DNA of 64,000 nt from contig NZ_RIAV01000005.1 in NCBI RefSeq assembly GCF_003852715.1, positions 124,001-188,000 of the forward strand, in the 5' to 3' direction. Below the pieces are notes generated by a model, which was not told where the DNA came from, made no database searches, and saw only the letters and a list, made by a program, of their open reading frames with translations. Shown one piece after another: positions 1-8,164 of the stretch (its first letter is position 1; every line of letters begins with the position of its first letter). The DNA is from Ectobacillus antri (GTDB lineage: Bacteria > Bacillota > Bacilli > Bacillales > Bacillaceae_G). Made by a program: the position numbers and the translations under genes.

Positions 1-47
1 CGCATCACAGAGTGGAAATAATAAAACAAACTAAGGAAGTGGCTACC

Positions 48-341
48 ATGATTATTATTCATGCGACGTTAACAATTGATGCAACAAAAGAAGCGCTGTT
101 TTTACAAGAAATTACACCTTTATTAGAAGCATCTCGTGCTGAAGAAGGAAATATCTCCTATACATTGACGAAAAATGCACAAAAGGAAAATGAGTTTATC
201 ATGGTAGAAGTGTGGAAGGATTTACGTGCTGTGTCTGCGCACAACACGAGCACTCACTTTACTGCTTTCTCCGAGAATGCAAGAGACTTTGTCATTGCGC
301 CAATTGAACTAAAAATGTATGAAGCAAGTACGTTAAAGTAA
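48..341 (+). CDS. Putative quinol monooxygenase (ABM domain)
   Basis: A small protein of 97 residues of the antibiotic-biosynthesis-monooxygenase (ABM) fold, a cofactor-independent ferredoxin-like dimer. Family members oxidise quinols or act as small-molecule monooxygenases; the substrate here is unknown. The features seen are the N-terminal beta strand (IIIHATLTID), a central EEGNISY segment and a FIMVEVW strand, which match the usual ABM pattern. The ATG at 48 is preferred over an upstream in-frame GTG at 12 because an AAGGAAG ribosome site ends eight bases before it. A terminator follows at once, so it is the last or only gene of its unit; the upstream region lies outside the window. Confidence 0.75.
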   Translation: MIIIHATLTIDATKEALFLQEITPLLEASRAEEGNISYTLTKNAQKENEFIMVEVWKDLRAVSAHNTSTHFTAFSENARDFVIAPIELKMYEASTLK

Positions 342-348
342 TATGAAG

Positions 349-382
349 CAGCTTGTAGGGGTAACCTGCAAGCTGTTTTTAT
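349..382 (+). terminator. Rho-independent terminator after the ABM gene
   Basis: The inverted repeat CAGCTTGTAGG/CCTGCAAGCTG has one G-T pair and a short loop, and is followed by a run of five T. Confidence 0.85.
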
Positions 383-387
383 ATATT

Positions 388-805
388 TGACACTCCCACC
401 CCTAAAGAGGCAAGCTGGCTAACGCCAGTGGGATTCTTGTATGACTTTGCGTTCGCAGTCTATTTCTGTTTTGAACAGCCTACAAGATGAGGGTGTGCCA
501 TCACCCTTCCATAGGCAGTGCGTATAGCACCTATGGCGACTATTCTGTTACCAAATAGCCTAGCTTTTGGTTCTCAAATGTGTTGTAGCGTCTTATTCTT
601 GACGACTTAATACATTTTACGGAGTAGAGGAATTTGCTACTCCAACCTCATATGTATTCTGTTTTCAGAGAACATGTCGTTTTAGAGACTTTTGCTTGTC
701 TATGAACCAAGTATAGCATACAAACATATGTTTTTCTATTGAAAAAGCGACACTTTCATCCCACGCCTAAAGGCGGTGCTATTGCACCGTAGTGGGCTTT
801 CCCGT
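388..805 (-). mobile_element. tnpB-less IS200/IS605-like element with possible omega-RNA region
   Basis: A stretch of about 415 bases without a credible gene, bounded by two imperfect hairpins that share the same outer stem. At 394-433 TCCCAC pairs with GTGGGA and encloses CTGGC/GCCAG. At 760-796 CCCAC pairs with GTGGG and encloses GCC/GGC and GGTGC/GCACC arms. Both are followed or preceded by GTGTC or its complement. Subterminal hairpins of this kind, a palindrome AAACATATGTTT at 722-733, and a minus-strand sequence ending in CAAGAATCCCAC...GTGGGAGTGTC resemble the ends of IS605/IS1341-type elements, where the 3' hairpin is the scaffold end of the TnpB guide RNA. Neither tnpA nor tnpB is present. 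I read it as a non-autonomous derivative on the minus strand. The family assignment is from memory of such ends, and the exact boundaries are uncertain. Confidence 0.6.
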
Positions 806-880
806 ATCGCAAATTCTGTAACGAATGCTATAATATAGATATCAGTCATGTTAATTTGTAGAACGTAAGGAGTTTATCTT

Positions 881-1714
881 ATGAGTCATATAGATATTTT
901 AAAACAACCCGAGTGGCGCATTATCGACCAATCAAGTATGGGACCGCAATTTCATGCGCTTCAGTCCTTCGCGATGGACGACACGCTGTGTACGGTGGTC
1001 GGCAGCGGAGATTCACCCGCTACGATGCGCTCTTGGGTGCATCACGAAACAATTGTACTCGGCATCCAAGATACCCGCCTTCCTCACTTACAAGAAGGTA
1101 TTGCCCTGCTAAAGGAGCGTGGCTATCGCGTGATTGTACGCAACTCCGGCGGATTGGCGGTTGTATTGGATGAGGGTGTGCTGAATGTTTCATTAATTTT
1201 GCGCGAGTCTGAGAAAAGCATTGATATTAATTTAGGCTACGATGCCATGTATGGCTTAATTCAGCACATGCTTCGAGATTTTCCGGCTGTGATTGAGGCA
1301 AAAGAAATAGTAGGCTCTTATTGTCCTGGCAGCTATGATTTAAGTATTAATAATCAAAAGTTCGCAGGTATCTCACAGCGCCGCATTCGCGGGGGCATTG
1401 CCGTACAAATTTATCTATGCGCAGACGGTAGCGGCTCGGACCGAGCTCGGACGATTCGTGACTTTTATGATATTGCTCTGCAGAATGAAGAGACCAAATT
1501 TACCTTTCCAACCATCATCCCGGAGACGATGGCATCTCTATCCGAGCTACTTGGGCAGCACATCACCGTTCAGAACTTAATGCTTCGTCTATTTCAGTCC
1601 CTACAAAGCATGGGAGGTCGCTTGCGTGCGGAACCCCTTTCTCCGCAAGAGGCAGAATTGTATGAGCATCATTTGCTGCGTGTCATGGAACGGAATAATA
1701 AAGTGCTTGTATAG
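881..1714 (+). CDS. lipL: Octanoyl-[GcvH]:protein N-octanoyltransferase LipL
   Basis: LipL moves octanoyl groups from the glycine-cleavage H protein to E2 subunits of 2-oxoacid dehydrogenases, the amidotransfer step of lipoate assembly in Bacillus. The protein has 277 residues, the usual LipL length. It shows the lipoyl-ligase/transferase fold with an RNSGGLAV loop (87-94) in place of the RRxxGGG loop of ligases, and Cys148 in [10 protein letters not shown] as the expected acyl-thioester nucleophile. An AAGGAG site eight bases before the ATG supports the start. The gene is monocistronic and convergent with pta, matching the ywfL neighbourhood of B. subtilis. The assignment to LipL rather than LipM or LplJ rests on this context and on the Cys motif. 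Confidence 0.88.
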   Translation: MSHIDILKQPEWRIIDQSSMGPQFHALQSFAMDDTLCTVVGSGDSPATMRSWVHHETIVLGIQDTRLPHLQEGIALLKERGYRVIVRNSGGLAVVLDEGVLNVSLILRESEKSIDINLGYDAMYGLIQHMLRDFPAVIEAKEIVGSYCPGSYDLSINNQKFAGISQRRIRGGIAVQIYLCADGSGSDRARTIRDFYDIALQNEETKFTFPTIIPETMASLSELLGQHITVQNLMLRLFQSLQSMGGRLRAEPLSPQEAELYEHHLLRVMERNNKVLV

Positions 1715-1743
1715 AAAAAGAGACTGCATCGCAGCCTCTTTTT
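1715..1743. terminator. Bidirectional terminator between lipL and pta
   Basis: A stem AAAAAGAGACTGC/GCAGCCTCTTTTT with one mismatch and a three-base loop has A and T runs on both sides. It can end both convergent genes. Confidence 0.85.
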
Positions 1744-1751
1744 CTATACAC

Positions 1752-2723
1752 TTATAAAGCCTGTGCCGCTGTAATTAAAGCAAGCTTGTATACATCTTCC
1801 TCGTTACAGCCACGAGACAAATCATTAACAGGCATGTTCAAGCCTTGTAGGATCGGTCCAATTGCTTCAAAGTTACCCAAGCGCTGTGCAATTTTATAGC
1901 CGATGTTACCAGCTTCTAGGCTCGGGAATACGAATACATTCGCATCACCTTTAATAACAGAACCTGGCGCTTTCTTTTCTGCTACAGATGGTACGAAAGC
2001 CGCGTCAAATTGGAATTCGCCGTCTAGTGTTAACTCAGGCGCCATTTCTTTTGCGATGCGCGTTGCTTCTACCACTTTGTCTGTTTCTGGAGACTTTGCA
2101 GAGCCCTTCGTTGAAAAGCTTAGCATTGCCACGCGCGGCTCAACACCGAATAGATCGGCAGTTTTTGCACTTTCAATTGCAATTTCAGCCAAGTCCTGTG
2201 CATTAGGTGAAATGTTGATTGCACAATCAGCGAACACATATTTTTCGTCTTCACGCACCATGATGAAAACACCAGAAGTTTTTGTTACACCTGGCTTTGT
2301 TTTAATAATCTGCAAAGCAGGACGTACGGTATCAGCTGTAGAGTGTGCCGCACCGCTTACAAGCCCTTGCGCTTTGCCCATGTAAACAAGCATTGTGCCA
2401 AAGTAGTTTTCGTCCTGTAAAATTTTACGTGCATCTTCCTCAGACGCCTTCCCTTTACGACGCTCCACAAAAGAAGCGACCATTTCATCCATTGCTTCAT
2501 ATGTAGACGGATCATAAATGGTAACACCGCTTAGTGTTAAGTTCATACTTTGCGCCTTCGCTTCAATATCGCCTTTAGCGCCGATTAAAATCGGTTTTAC
2601 AAGCTCGTCCTTTGCTAATCTTTCAGCTGCGCCTAAAATGCGCTCATCCGTTCCTTCCGGGAAGACGATTGTCGTGCCTTTTCCGTGTAGCTTATCTTTT
2701 AACACTGCAAATAAATCACTCAT
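1752..2723 (-). CDS. pta: Phosphate acetyltransferase
   Basis: Pta interconverts acetyl-CoA and acetyl phosphate in the Pta-AckA overflow route in the cytosol. The protein is 323 residues, the short single-domain bacterial form. Seen motifs are IVFPEGTDERIL near the N terminus, SGAAHSTADTVRPALQ in the middle and the C-terminal GANVFVFPSLEAGNIGYK-like block (here DANVFVFPSLEAGNIGYK). A longer reading frame starts upstream, but a TGAGGAGGC site just before the ATG at 2723 (MSDLF) fixes the start. It is transcribed divergently from hemQ and ends at a shared terminator with lipL. Confidence 0.96.
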   Translation of the reverse strand: MSDLFAVLKDKLHGKGTTIVFPEGTDERILGAAERLAKDELVKPILIGAKGDIEAKAQSMNLTLSGVTIYDPSTYEAMDEMVASFVERRKGKASEEDARKILQDENYFGTMLVYMGKAQGLVSGAAHSTADTVRPALQIIKTKPGVTKTSGVFIMVREDEKYVFADCAINISPNAQDLAEIAIESAKTADLFGVEPRVAMLSFSTKGSAKSPETDKVVEATRIAKEMAPELTLDGEFQFDAAFVPSVAEKKAPGSVIKGDANVFVFPSLEAGNIGYKIAQRLGNFEAIGPILQGLNMPVNDLSRGCNEEDVYKLALITAAQAL

Positions 2724-2937
2724 TCGTAAAGCCTCCTCAAAAATGTACTCCATCCATTAGGATAAAGCTTTTTGTATATAATTTAAACTTTATCGGCTTA
2801 AAAAATGAGCAAACACAAAATGATTATATATTACAAATTTTCAGGAATAATTGTGTCAGCTTTATATAGGATTTTAGTTTTGCTCTGTTTTTGTGCTATA
2901 GTAAGGATATGACAATCTACATAATGAGGTGACCGTA

Positions 2938-3681
2938 ATGAGTGAAGCAGCACAAACACTGGATGGTTGGTACAGTTTACATGATTTCCGCACAATGGAC
3001 TGGGTTTCTTGGAAGCAACTTCCGAGCGACGAGCGCGAAAAGGCAATTGCAGAATTTTTACATATCGTAAGCAAGTGGAACGATACAGAAGCAGCTAACG
3101 CAGGGAGTCATGCGATTTATTCCATCGTTGGTCAAAAGGCGGACATCATGTTCATGATTTTGCGTCCAACAATGGAAGAATTAAATGAGATTGAAAATGA
3201 ATTCAATAAAACAAAGCTTGCGGAATACATGGTTCCTGCATACTCCTATGTATCTGTAGTCGAGCTAAGCAACTACCTTCCTGCGGGCGAGAACCCGTAT
3301 GAAAATCCACAAATTATGGCGCGCTTAAAGCCAATTCTGCCAAAAATGAACCATGTGTGTTTCTATCCAATGGATAAGCGCCGCAACGGTGAAGACAATT
3401 GGTACATGCTTTCCATGGAAGACCGTAAAGCAATGATGTACAGTCACGGTAAAATTGGTAGACAATATGCAGGAAAAGTACGCCAAATCATCACAGGCTC
3501 TGTTGGTTTTGATGACTATGAGTGGGGCGTAACACTCTTTGCTGATGATGTGCTTCAATTCAAAAAGCTTGTATACGAAATGCGCTTTGATGAAGTAAGC
3601 GCGCGCTTCGGCGAGTTCGGCTCTTTCTTTGTCGGCAATATTCTTCCAGTAGAGAAGGTTGCGAAGTTTTTAGAAATATAA
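2938..3681 (+). CDS. hemQ: Coproheme decarboxylase (HemQ)
   Basis: HemQ carries out the last step of the coproporphyrin-dependent haem pathway of Gram-positives, the oxidative decarboxylation of coproheme to haem b using peroxide. The protein has 247 residues of the chlorite-dismutase-like fold. The conserved block CFYPMDKRR contains the catalytic Tyr, and [13 protein letters not shown] plus [15 protein letters not shown] follows with the His that ligates iron. The ATG at 2938 is chosen over a GTG at 2929 because TGAGGTGA lies in the right place for it. The divergent pta neighbour is usual in Bacillus (ywfI position). Confidence 0.95.
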   Translation: MSEAAQTLDGWYSLHDFRTMDWVSWKQLPSDEREKAIAEFLHIVSKWNDTEAANAGSHAIYSIVGQKADIMFMILRPTMEELNEIENEFNKTKLAEYMVPAYSYVSVVELSNYLPAGENPYENPQIMARLKPILPKMNHVCFYPMDKRRNGEDNWYMLSMEDRKAMMYSHGKIGRQYAGKVRQIITGSVGFDDYEWGVTLFADDVLQFKKLVYEMRFDEVSARFGEFGSFFVGNILPVEKVAKFLEI

Positions 3682-3686
3682 TTCAT

Positions 3687-3714
3687 AAGGTGTCCAAATG
3701 GGCGCCTTTTTTAT
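3687..3714 (+). terminator. Terminator after hemQ
   Basis: The stem AAGGTGTCC/GGGCGCCTT is fully paired if two G-T pairs are allowed. A four-base loop separates the arms and a run of T follows. Confidence 0.75.
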
Positions 3715-3869
3715 TTGTCCAATTCTTAGTCATAAGTTGATTTGTTACCTCATAGTTATGAACTATGTGAGTTCATTTCAGTTTGTATTGCCGTGCATGG
3801 ATTCACTCTGCTTTTTTCTGATAAACATCTAAGAGCGATTTACGCACGTATGAAAAACGGGGTGAAGAT

Positions 3870-4298
3870 ATGGGGGTTATCGCTTACAACGAGGAACAAG
3901 TTAAGCTTTTGGCACGTCTGATGCGAGCAGAAGCAGAGGGTGAAGGACAGCTCGGCATGCTGATGGTTGGCAATGTCGGTGTGAACCGTGTTTTGGCAAA
4001 TTGCTTGGACTTTAAAAAGATTCGTAGCTTACAACAAATGGTCTTCCAAACTCCTGGTGGTTTTGAAGCAACACAAAAGGGTTACTTTTACCAAAGGGCG
4101 CGAGAAAGCGATATTGAGCTGGCTCGCCGTACAATTAGAGGCGACCGCTTCTGGCCAGCGTCCTTCGGTTTATGGTTTTTTAGACCGGCTGGTGCATGTC
4201 CGACGAATTGGTACAATCAAAAGAATTCTGGGCGCTATAAGAAGCACTGCTTCTTCCAGCCATCAGGAAGCGATTGTCCAAAAGTATTCTCTATTTAA
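3870..4298 (+). CDS. cwlJ: Spore cortex-lytic hydrolase CwlJ
   Basis: CwlJ is a coat-localised hydrolase that degrades the spore cortex during Ca-dipicolinate-triggered germination. The protein is 142 residues and consists only of the SleB/CwlJ catalytic domain without a signal peptide, as usual for CwlJ. The RAEAEGEG segment near residue 20 carries the expected catalytic Glu, and GNVGVNRV and the C-terminal FFQPSGSDCPKVF follow the family. It is followed 15 bases later by gerQ, whose product is needed to place CwlJ in the coat, so the two form a sporulation operon. A mother-cell (sigma-E type) promoter is expected but I could not define one. Confidence 0.95.
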   Translation: MGVIAYNEEQVKLLARLMRAEAEGEGQLGMLMVGNVGVNRVLANCLDFKKIRSLQQMVFQTPGGFEATQKGYFYQRARESDIELARRTIRGDRFWPASFGLWFFRPAGACPTNWYNQKNSGRYKKHCFFQPSGSDCPKVFSI

Positions 4299-4313
4299 TA
4301 AGGAGGTTTACGT

Positions 4314-4715
4314 ATGAATCAAGGTCCATATTACGGAAATGGTGGCGGTTTTTATCAAGCTGCAGGTTCTCAGCTGCCACCCGCGCAACCGAGTCCTCAG
4401 CAAGTACAGGCCGCACAGGCACAATATGCAATGTCACAAGGTATGTTGCCACTTGAGCAATCTTACATCGAAAACATCCTACGTTTAAACAAAGGCAAAC
4501 AAGCAACTGTTTATATGACGTATGAACGCGGCAGCTCCCTTGGCACACAGGCCTATAAAGGCATCATTGAAGCTGCAGGCCGCGATCACCTCATTATTAG
4601 CGAACCGGAAAGCGGCAAACGTTACTTGCTATTGATGATTTACCTCGATTACGTTGAGTTTTCAGAAGAAATCGTTTACTTCCCGCAAGGCACTGCCACA
4701 TACGCACCAAGATAA
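4314..4715 (+). CDS. gerQ: Spore coat germination protein GerQ
   Basis: GerQ is a coat protein cross-linked by transglutaminase and required for CwlJ localisation. It has 133 residues with a Tyr/Gly/Pro/Gln-rich N-terminal third (residues 1-45) that is low complexity and can serve as cross-linking substrate, and a conserved C-terminal domain starting at LPLEQSYIENILRLNKGK. AAGGAGG stands seven bases before the ATG. It is co-directional with cwlJ and closed by a strong terminator. Confidence 0.95.
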   Translation: MNQGPYYGNGGGFYQAAGSQLPPAQPSPQQVQAAQAQYAMSQGMLPLEQSYIENILRLNKGKQATVYMTYERGSSLGTQAYKGIIEAAGRDHLIISEPESGKRYLLLMIYLDYVEFSEEIVYFPQGTATYAPR

Positions 4716-4742
4716 AAAGCACGGATTCCCGTGCTTTTTCTT
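4714..4742 (+). terminator. Terminator of the cwlJ-gerQ operon
   Basis: A perfect stem AAAAAGCACGG/CCGTGCTTTTT with a four-base loop begins at the gerQ stop codon. Confidence 0.9.
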
Positions 4743-4794
4743 GTTTAGAACAATACCCCTTTGAACTAGCTCCTTCCTAGTGGTCCATTCTTCT

Positions 4795-5040
4795 CTTCTA
4801 TTATCGGCCGATTTCCTTCTTCTATCGGCCAAATTCCCTCTTCTATCGGCCGAGTTCCTCCTTCTATCGGCCAAACTTCTCTTCTATCGGCCGAACTCTT
4901 CCTTCTATCGGCCAAACTTCTCTTCTATCGGCCGAACTCTTCCTTCTATCGGCCGAAATTCTCTTCTATCGGCCGAAATTCTCTTCTATCGGCCGATTTC
5001 CTTCTTCTATCGGCCAAGTTTCTCTTCTATCGACCGATTT
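4795..5040. repeat. Tandem array of twelve ~20-21-bp CGGCCG-core units
   Basis: Twelve direct units share the core TCTATCGGCC(G/A)A followed by 7-9 variable pyrimidine-rich bases ending in TTCT or CTCT. Unit lengths alternate between 20 and 21 bases. Units 4-9 are almost identical pairs alternating CGGCCAA and CGGCCGA, which points to duplication of a two-unit block. The last unit is degraded (TCGACCGA). The array lies between the gerQ terminator and the terminator of the next gene, so both flanking transcripts should stop before it. Open reading frames across it in both directions give only low-complexity peptides and have no ribosome site, so I do not call them genes. Confidence 0.9.
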
Positions 5041-5050
5041 CAAACCACAT

Positions 5051-5085
5051 AAAAAAGATTGGCGAGTACTCGCCAATCTTTTTAC
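5051..5085 (-). terminator. Terminator after the DUF423 gene
   Basis: A perfect stem GATTGGCGAGT/ACTCGCCAATC is flanked by A and T runs. It can work in both directions but serves the minus-strand gene. Confidence 0.92.
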
Positions 5086-5453
5086 ATCCCTTTCATAACC
5101 GCAATTGCTACTAACACCCATCCAGCTAGGAATGCTAAGCCGCCAATCGGTGTGATTGCCCCTAATACTTTTATACCTGTTAAAGCCATAACATATAGGC
5201 TACCAGAGAAAATAAGAATACCTGCAACCATCAGCCAGCCGGCCGCTGTCAGCATGGATGTTTGGCCAAGTTTACCAATTAAAAAAGCGATAACAAACAA
5301 ACCACCAACATGAAACATTTGGTATGTAACACCTGTTTTCCAGTTTTGTAGCATGCGCTCCGTTACTTTTCCCTCTAATCCATGTGCACCAAACGCACCA
5401 AGCGCTACTGCTAAAAATGCAAATACACTACCCAATACGAAAAAAAGCTTCAT
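5082..5453 (-). CDS. ywdK: DUF423 small membrane protein (YwdK-like)
   Basis: An integral membrane protein of 123 residues with four predicted helices: roughly 1-20, 40-60, 66-88 and 95-120. The motif FGAHGLEGK after the first helix is the signature of the DUF423 family (B. subtilis YwdK). Its function is not established. GTAGGAG stands just before the ATG. It follows the YwdI gene on the same strand with a 21-base gap, so they are probably co-transcribed. Confidence 0.9.
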   Translation of the reverse strand: MKLFFVLGSVFAFLAVALGAFGAHGLEGKVTERMLQNWKTGVTYQMFHVGGLFVIAFLIGKLGQTSMLTAAGWLMVAGILIFSGSLYVMALTGIKVLGAITPIGGLAFLAGWVLVAIAVMKGM

Positions 5454-5474
5454 CTCCTACACCCCTTTTACTCA

Positions 5475-5732
5475 TTAGAAATCCAAAAGAGAACCGCCAT
5501 TTGCATCATTTTCCTGCAAGTACTTCGGCGTCATTGTCTGCGTTACTACAGGGTTGGACTCCGTTAACGGAGCAGAACGCACCTCCTGCATATTCTCTTC
5601 TAATACTAAATCGCATAACGCGCGAACAGCCGTTAAATGCTCTCTTACTTTTTGTGGGTTATGCTTGTGTTGCTCAGTTAACGTCATTTCTTTCATCAAC
5701 TTGTTTACAATTGCATCAATTGCAATTTGCAT
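5475..5732 (-). CDS. ywdI: YwdI-family cytosolic protein
   Basis: An 85-residue soluble protein of unknown function resembling YwdI of Bacillus. It is largely helical in its first 50 residues and has a Thr/Pro-rich linker before the C-terminal GGSLLDF. The ATG at 5732 is favoured over an upstream GTG because AGAGGTG stands six bases before it. It begins five bases after the stop codon of the potassium-channel gene, so it is read with it. Confidence 0.75.
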   Translation of the reverse strand: MQIAIDAIVNKLMKEMTLTEQHKHNPQKVREHLTAVRALCDLVLEENMQEVRSAPLTESNPVVTQTMTPKYLQENDANGGSLLDF

Positions 5733-5737
5733 CCTAT

Positions 5738-6721
5738 TCACCTCTTATTTTGACATGCTGCTTCTAAACTCTTTAGCCTTTCCGACGGTCCAAACACTAT
5801 TATCATATCATGTTCTTGCAAAATTTCATCATCGGCAGGGTTATGAATAACAGATTCTCCTCGTAATATCGCTAATACAGTGACATCAAACCGACCGCGC
5901 ATAGCATTTGCTCGCAGTGTATTCCTCGCTAAAGGAGAGTTTACGCCAATCCGTACTTCCTCAATGCCAAACATTTCTCCCGTCGTTAAAATAGTATCGA
6001 CATAGTTCACGCTCAATGGCTTCATGATATCCATTGCCATGCGCCTTCCTGCAATACTCGAAGGATTGATTACTTTATTCGCACCTGCCCGACGTAATTT
6101 TTCCTCTGATTCTATTCTTTCCGCACGAGCGACGATTTGTACATCATGATTGAGACCGCGCGCCGTTAACGTAATGAAGACATTTTCCGCATCGTTAGGA
6201 AGGGCTGCAACTAAGCCAGCCGCTTTCGTAATGCCGGCCTTGTGAAGAACCTCATCTTCGGTCGCATCTCCCTCAATATAAACCAATTCGGATCCGAACT
6301 CCATTTTTTTATCAATGACGATAAAAGGAATACCTTTGCTTTGTAACTCCTCTGTAATTTGCGCTCCACCCCTGCCATATCCACAAATAATGACATGCTT
6401 CTCTAATGCTGTTATTTTCTTTTCCATCCTTCTCCTCCCAAACATATGAAAAATTTCCCCTTCAATAATTAACGCAGTAGCCGCACCAATCGCGTACGTG
6501 ACAATTCCAATCCCAAGTGGAATAATGGTGAGGGCAAAGGCTTTGCCTGCCGTTGTTTGCGGAATCGCATCACCATATCCTACTGTTAAAACGGTAATCA
6601 TTGTCATCCAAAGTGAATCAAAAAAATTGAGAGGCTCCAGAACCATAAAGCCAATTGTTCCAACTACGATTACTGCAGCCATACAAATTGCTGCGATAAC
6701 CAACTGTTTGTAAGCGTACAT
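5738..6721 (-). CDS. Two-helix potassium channel with RCK domain
   Basis: A 327-residue ligand-gated potassium channel of the MthK/YugO type. It has a helix at about 6-28, a pore loop with the selectivity filter TVGYGD at about 46-51, a second helix (about 58-85), then a cytosolic RCK-N domain starting at HVIICGYGRGG (nucleotide-binding GxGxxG at about 114-119). A C-terminal RCK-C domain with the EVRIGVNSPLA opening completes it. Such channels release K+ under control of bound nucleotide or Ca2+. The second of two near ATGs (6721) is chosen because GGGAG is seven bases before it, whereas the first has no spacing. The ywdI and ywdK genes lie downstream in the same unit. Confidence 0.92.
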   Translation of the reverse strand: MYAYKQLVIAAICMAAVIVVGTIGFMVLEPLNFFDSLWMTMITVLTVGYGDAIPQTTAGKAFALTIIPLGIGIVTYAIGAATALIIEGEIFHMFGRRRMEKKITALEKHVIICGYGRGGAQITEELQSKGIPFIVIDKKMEFGSELVYIEGDATEDEVLHKAGITKAAGLVAALPNDAENVFITLTARGLNHDVQIVARAERIESEEKLRRAGANKVINPSSIAGRRMAMDIMKPLSVNYVDTILTTGEMFGIEEVRIGVNSPLARNTLRANAMRGRFDVTVLAILRGESVIHNPADDEILQEHDMIIVFGPSERLKSLEAACQNKR

Positions 6722-6814
6722 AAACATTCTCCCTTTTTCTTTCCTGTAAATCCCTATATACTAGAATAGGTACAATTTGGAACTCTCCTTTACTACAGAA
6801 AGAGGTTGATACAA

Positions 6815-8080
6815 ATGAAATTGATACTGGTCGCTCTGCAATGGGCTTTCTTTATTTTAGCAGGTAGCCTTGTTGTCCCCATCAGCATCGCCGCTGGATA
6901 CGATTTGGAAGGAGCGGAGGCGCTCGCTTTCGTCCAGCGTACGCTATTTGTACTTGGAATCGCCGGGATCTTGCAGGCATGGCTCGGGCATCGCTTGCCC
7001 ATTCAAGAGGGACCGGCAGGGTTATGGTGGGGCGTGATGTCCCTGTATGCCGGACTTGGCATCGTTTTATTCGGCTCACAAACAGAAACGCTGCGCGTCA
7101 TGCAGTATGCGTTTATGCTAAGCGGTATACTTTGCATATTACTAAGTGTATTTGGCTTAATTGATAAGCTGGTACGATTTTTTACACCTACAGTTATCGG
7201 TACCTATTTATTTTTGCTTGTGGCGCAGCTAAGCGGTTCCTTCTTAAAGGGCATGGCAGGCCTTGGGCAAAATCATGACACGGTACAAGGTGGAATCCTT
7301 GCGCTTTCTCTATGTATTATTCTTGCTTCGTTACTCTTTAAAAAAATACCTGTAATTGGTCAATATTCTGTCTTGTTCAGTATGCTGCTTGGATGGGGCT
7401 TATTTGCATGGTTCGGCTTCGCTGAGCCTCTCCCGTCCATAACACAAATAATATCGTTGCCCCGTATATTTGTGTTTGGACTTCCTCGCATGGAGACTAA
7501 TATGATTGTGACGGTGGTGTTTGTTACATTACTACTGCTTACAAATATGCTAGCGAGCATTCGCGTTGTCCAACAAGTACTTGCAGGACAAGATGTTTCT
7601 TTTGCAGAAAATCGCTTTAAGCAAGCTGGTATTTTCTCAGGAGTTGGTCAGCTCCTTGGCGGTTTGTTCTCAGCTATAGGGCCTGTAGCAATCTCGGGAT
7701 CCGCAGGCTTTATTTCTTCCTCCAAAATCAATACGCGCCTGCCCTTCATTCTCGGCTCGGCGTTAATTGTAATCATGAGCGTATTCCCAGGGGTAACCGC
7801 TTTGTTCGCTGGCATTCCACCAGCAGTCGGCTACGCCGCTCTATTTCCTGTATTCTCAGGAATGCTAGGGCTCGCCTTTAAAGAGTTTGAGAGTGTAACA
7901 GACAAAGAAAGAATGTTTCGGATTGTAGGTTTTTCTTTATTTACAGGCATCGGCGTTATGTTTATCCCGCCTCAAGCCTACACTTCTCTGCCGCCTTTTC
8001 TCGCTTCCTTTTTAAGCAACGGCTTAGTTCTAGGTGCTGTTATGGCAATTGTGTTAGATGCTTGGCAACCGCGCAAATGA
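6815..8080 (+). CDS. ywdJ: NCS2-type purine/pyrimidine permease (YwdJ-like)
   Basis: A 421-residue membrane protein with about twelve to fourteen hydrophobic segments, of the nucleobase:cation symporter-2 group. The LPIQEGPAGLWW and GPVAISGSAGF segments correspond to the conserved loops of uracil/xanthine permeases. Neighbours and length fit YwdJ of B. subtilis, whose substrate is not established, so no specific base is assigned. AAAGAGG nine bases before the ATG at 6815 supports the start. It is transcribed divergently from the potassium channel. Confidence 0.82.
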   Translation: MKLILVALQWAFFILAGSLVVPISIAAGYDLEGAEALAFVQRTLFVLGIAGILQAWLGHRLPIQEGPAGLWWGVMSLYAGLGIVLFGSQTETLRVMQYAFMLSGILCILLSVFGLIDKLVRFFTPTVIGTYLFLLVAQLSGSFLKGMAGLGQNHDTVQGGILALSLCIILASLLFKKIPVIGQYSVLFSMLLGWGLFAWFGFAEPLPSITQIISLPRIFVFGLPRMETNMIVTVVFVTLLLLTNMLASIRVVQQVLAGQDVSFAENRFKQAGIFSGVGQLLGGLFSAIGPVAISGSAGFISSSKINTRLPFILGSALIVIMSVFPGVTALFAGIPPAVGYAALFPVFSGMLGLAFKEFESVTDKERMFRIVGFSLFTGIGVMFIPPQAYTSLPPFLASFLSNGLVLGAVMAIVLDAWQPRK

Positions 8081-8112
8081 GTTGGAAAACTTCTCTCATT
8101 GCGCTCTTTTTT
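8071..8112 (+). terminator. Terminator overlapping the end of the permease gene
   Basis: The arms GCGCAAATGAG and CTCATTGCGC pair with one bulged A and are followed by a T run. The left arm contains the permease stop codon. Confidence 0.75.
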
Positions 8113-8164
8113 GTTTGTTGTTAGGATAAAGCTATGGAATCCATTTCAGAAAGGATTTGTATAT

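Noticed and set aside
4780-5052. Open frames on both strands across the CGGCCG repeat array, giving peptides rich in LLLSAEF or ADRRRNS units.
   Set aside because: They have no ribosome site, consist only of the repeat translated, and exist on both strands because the 20-21-bp units lack stop codons.
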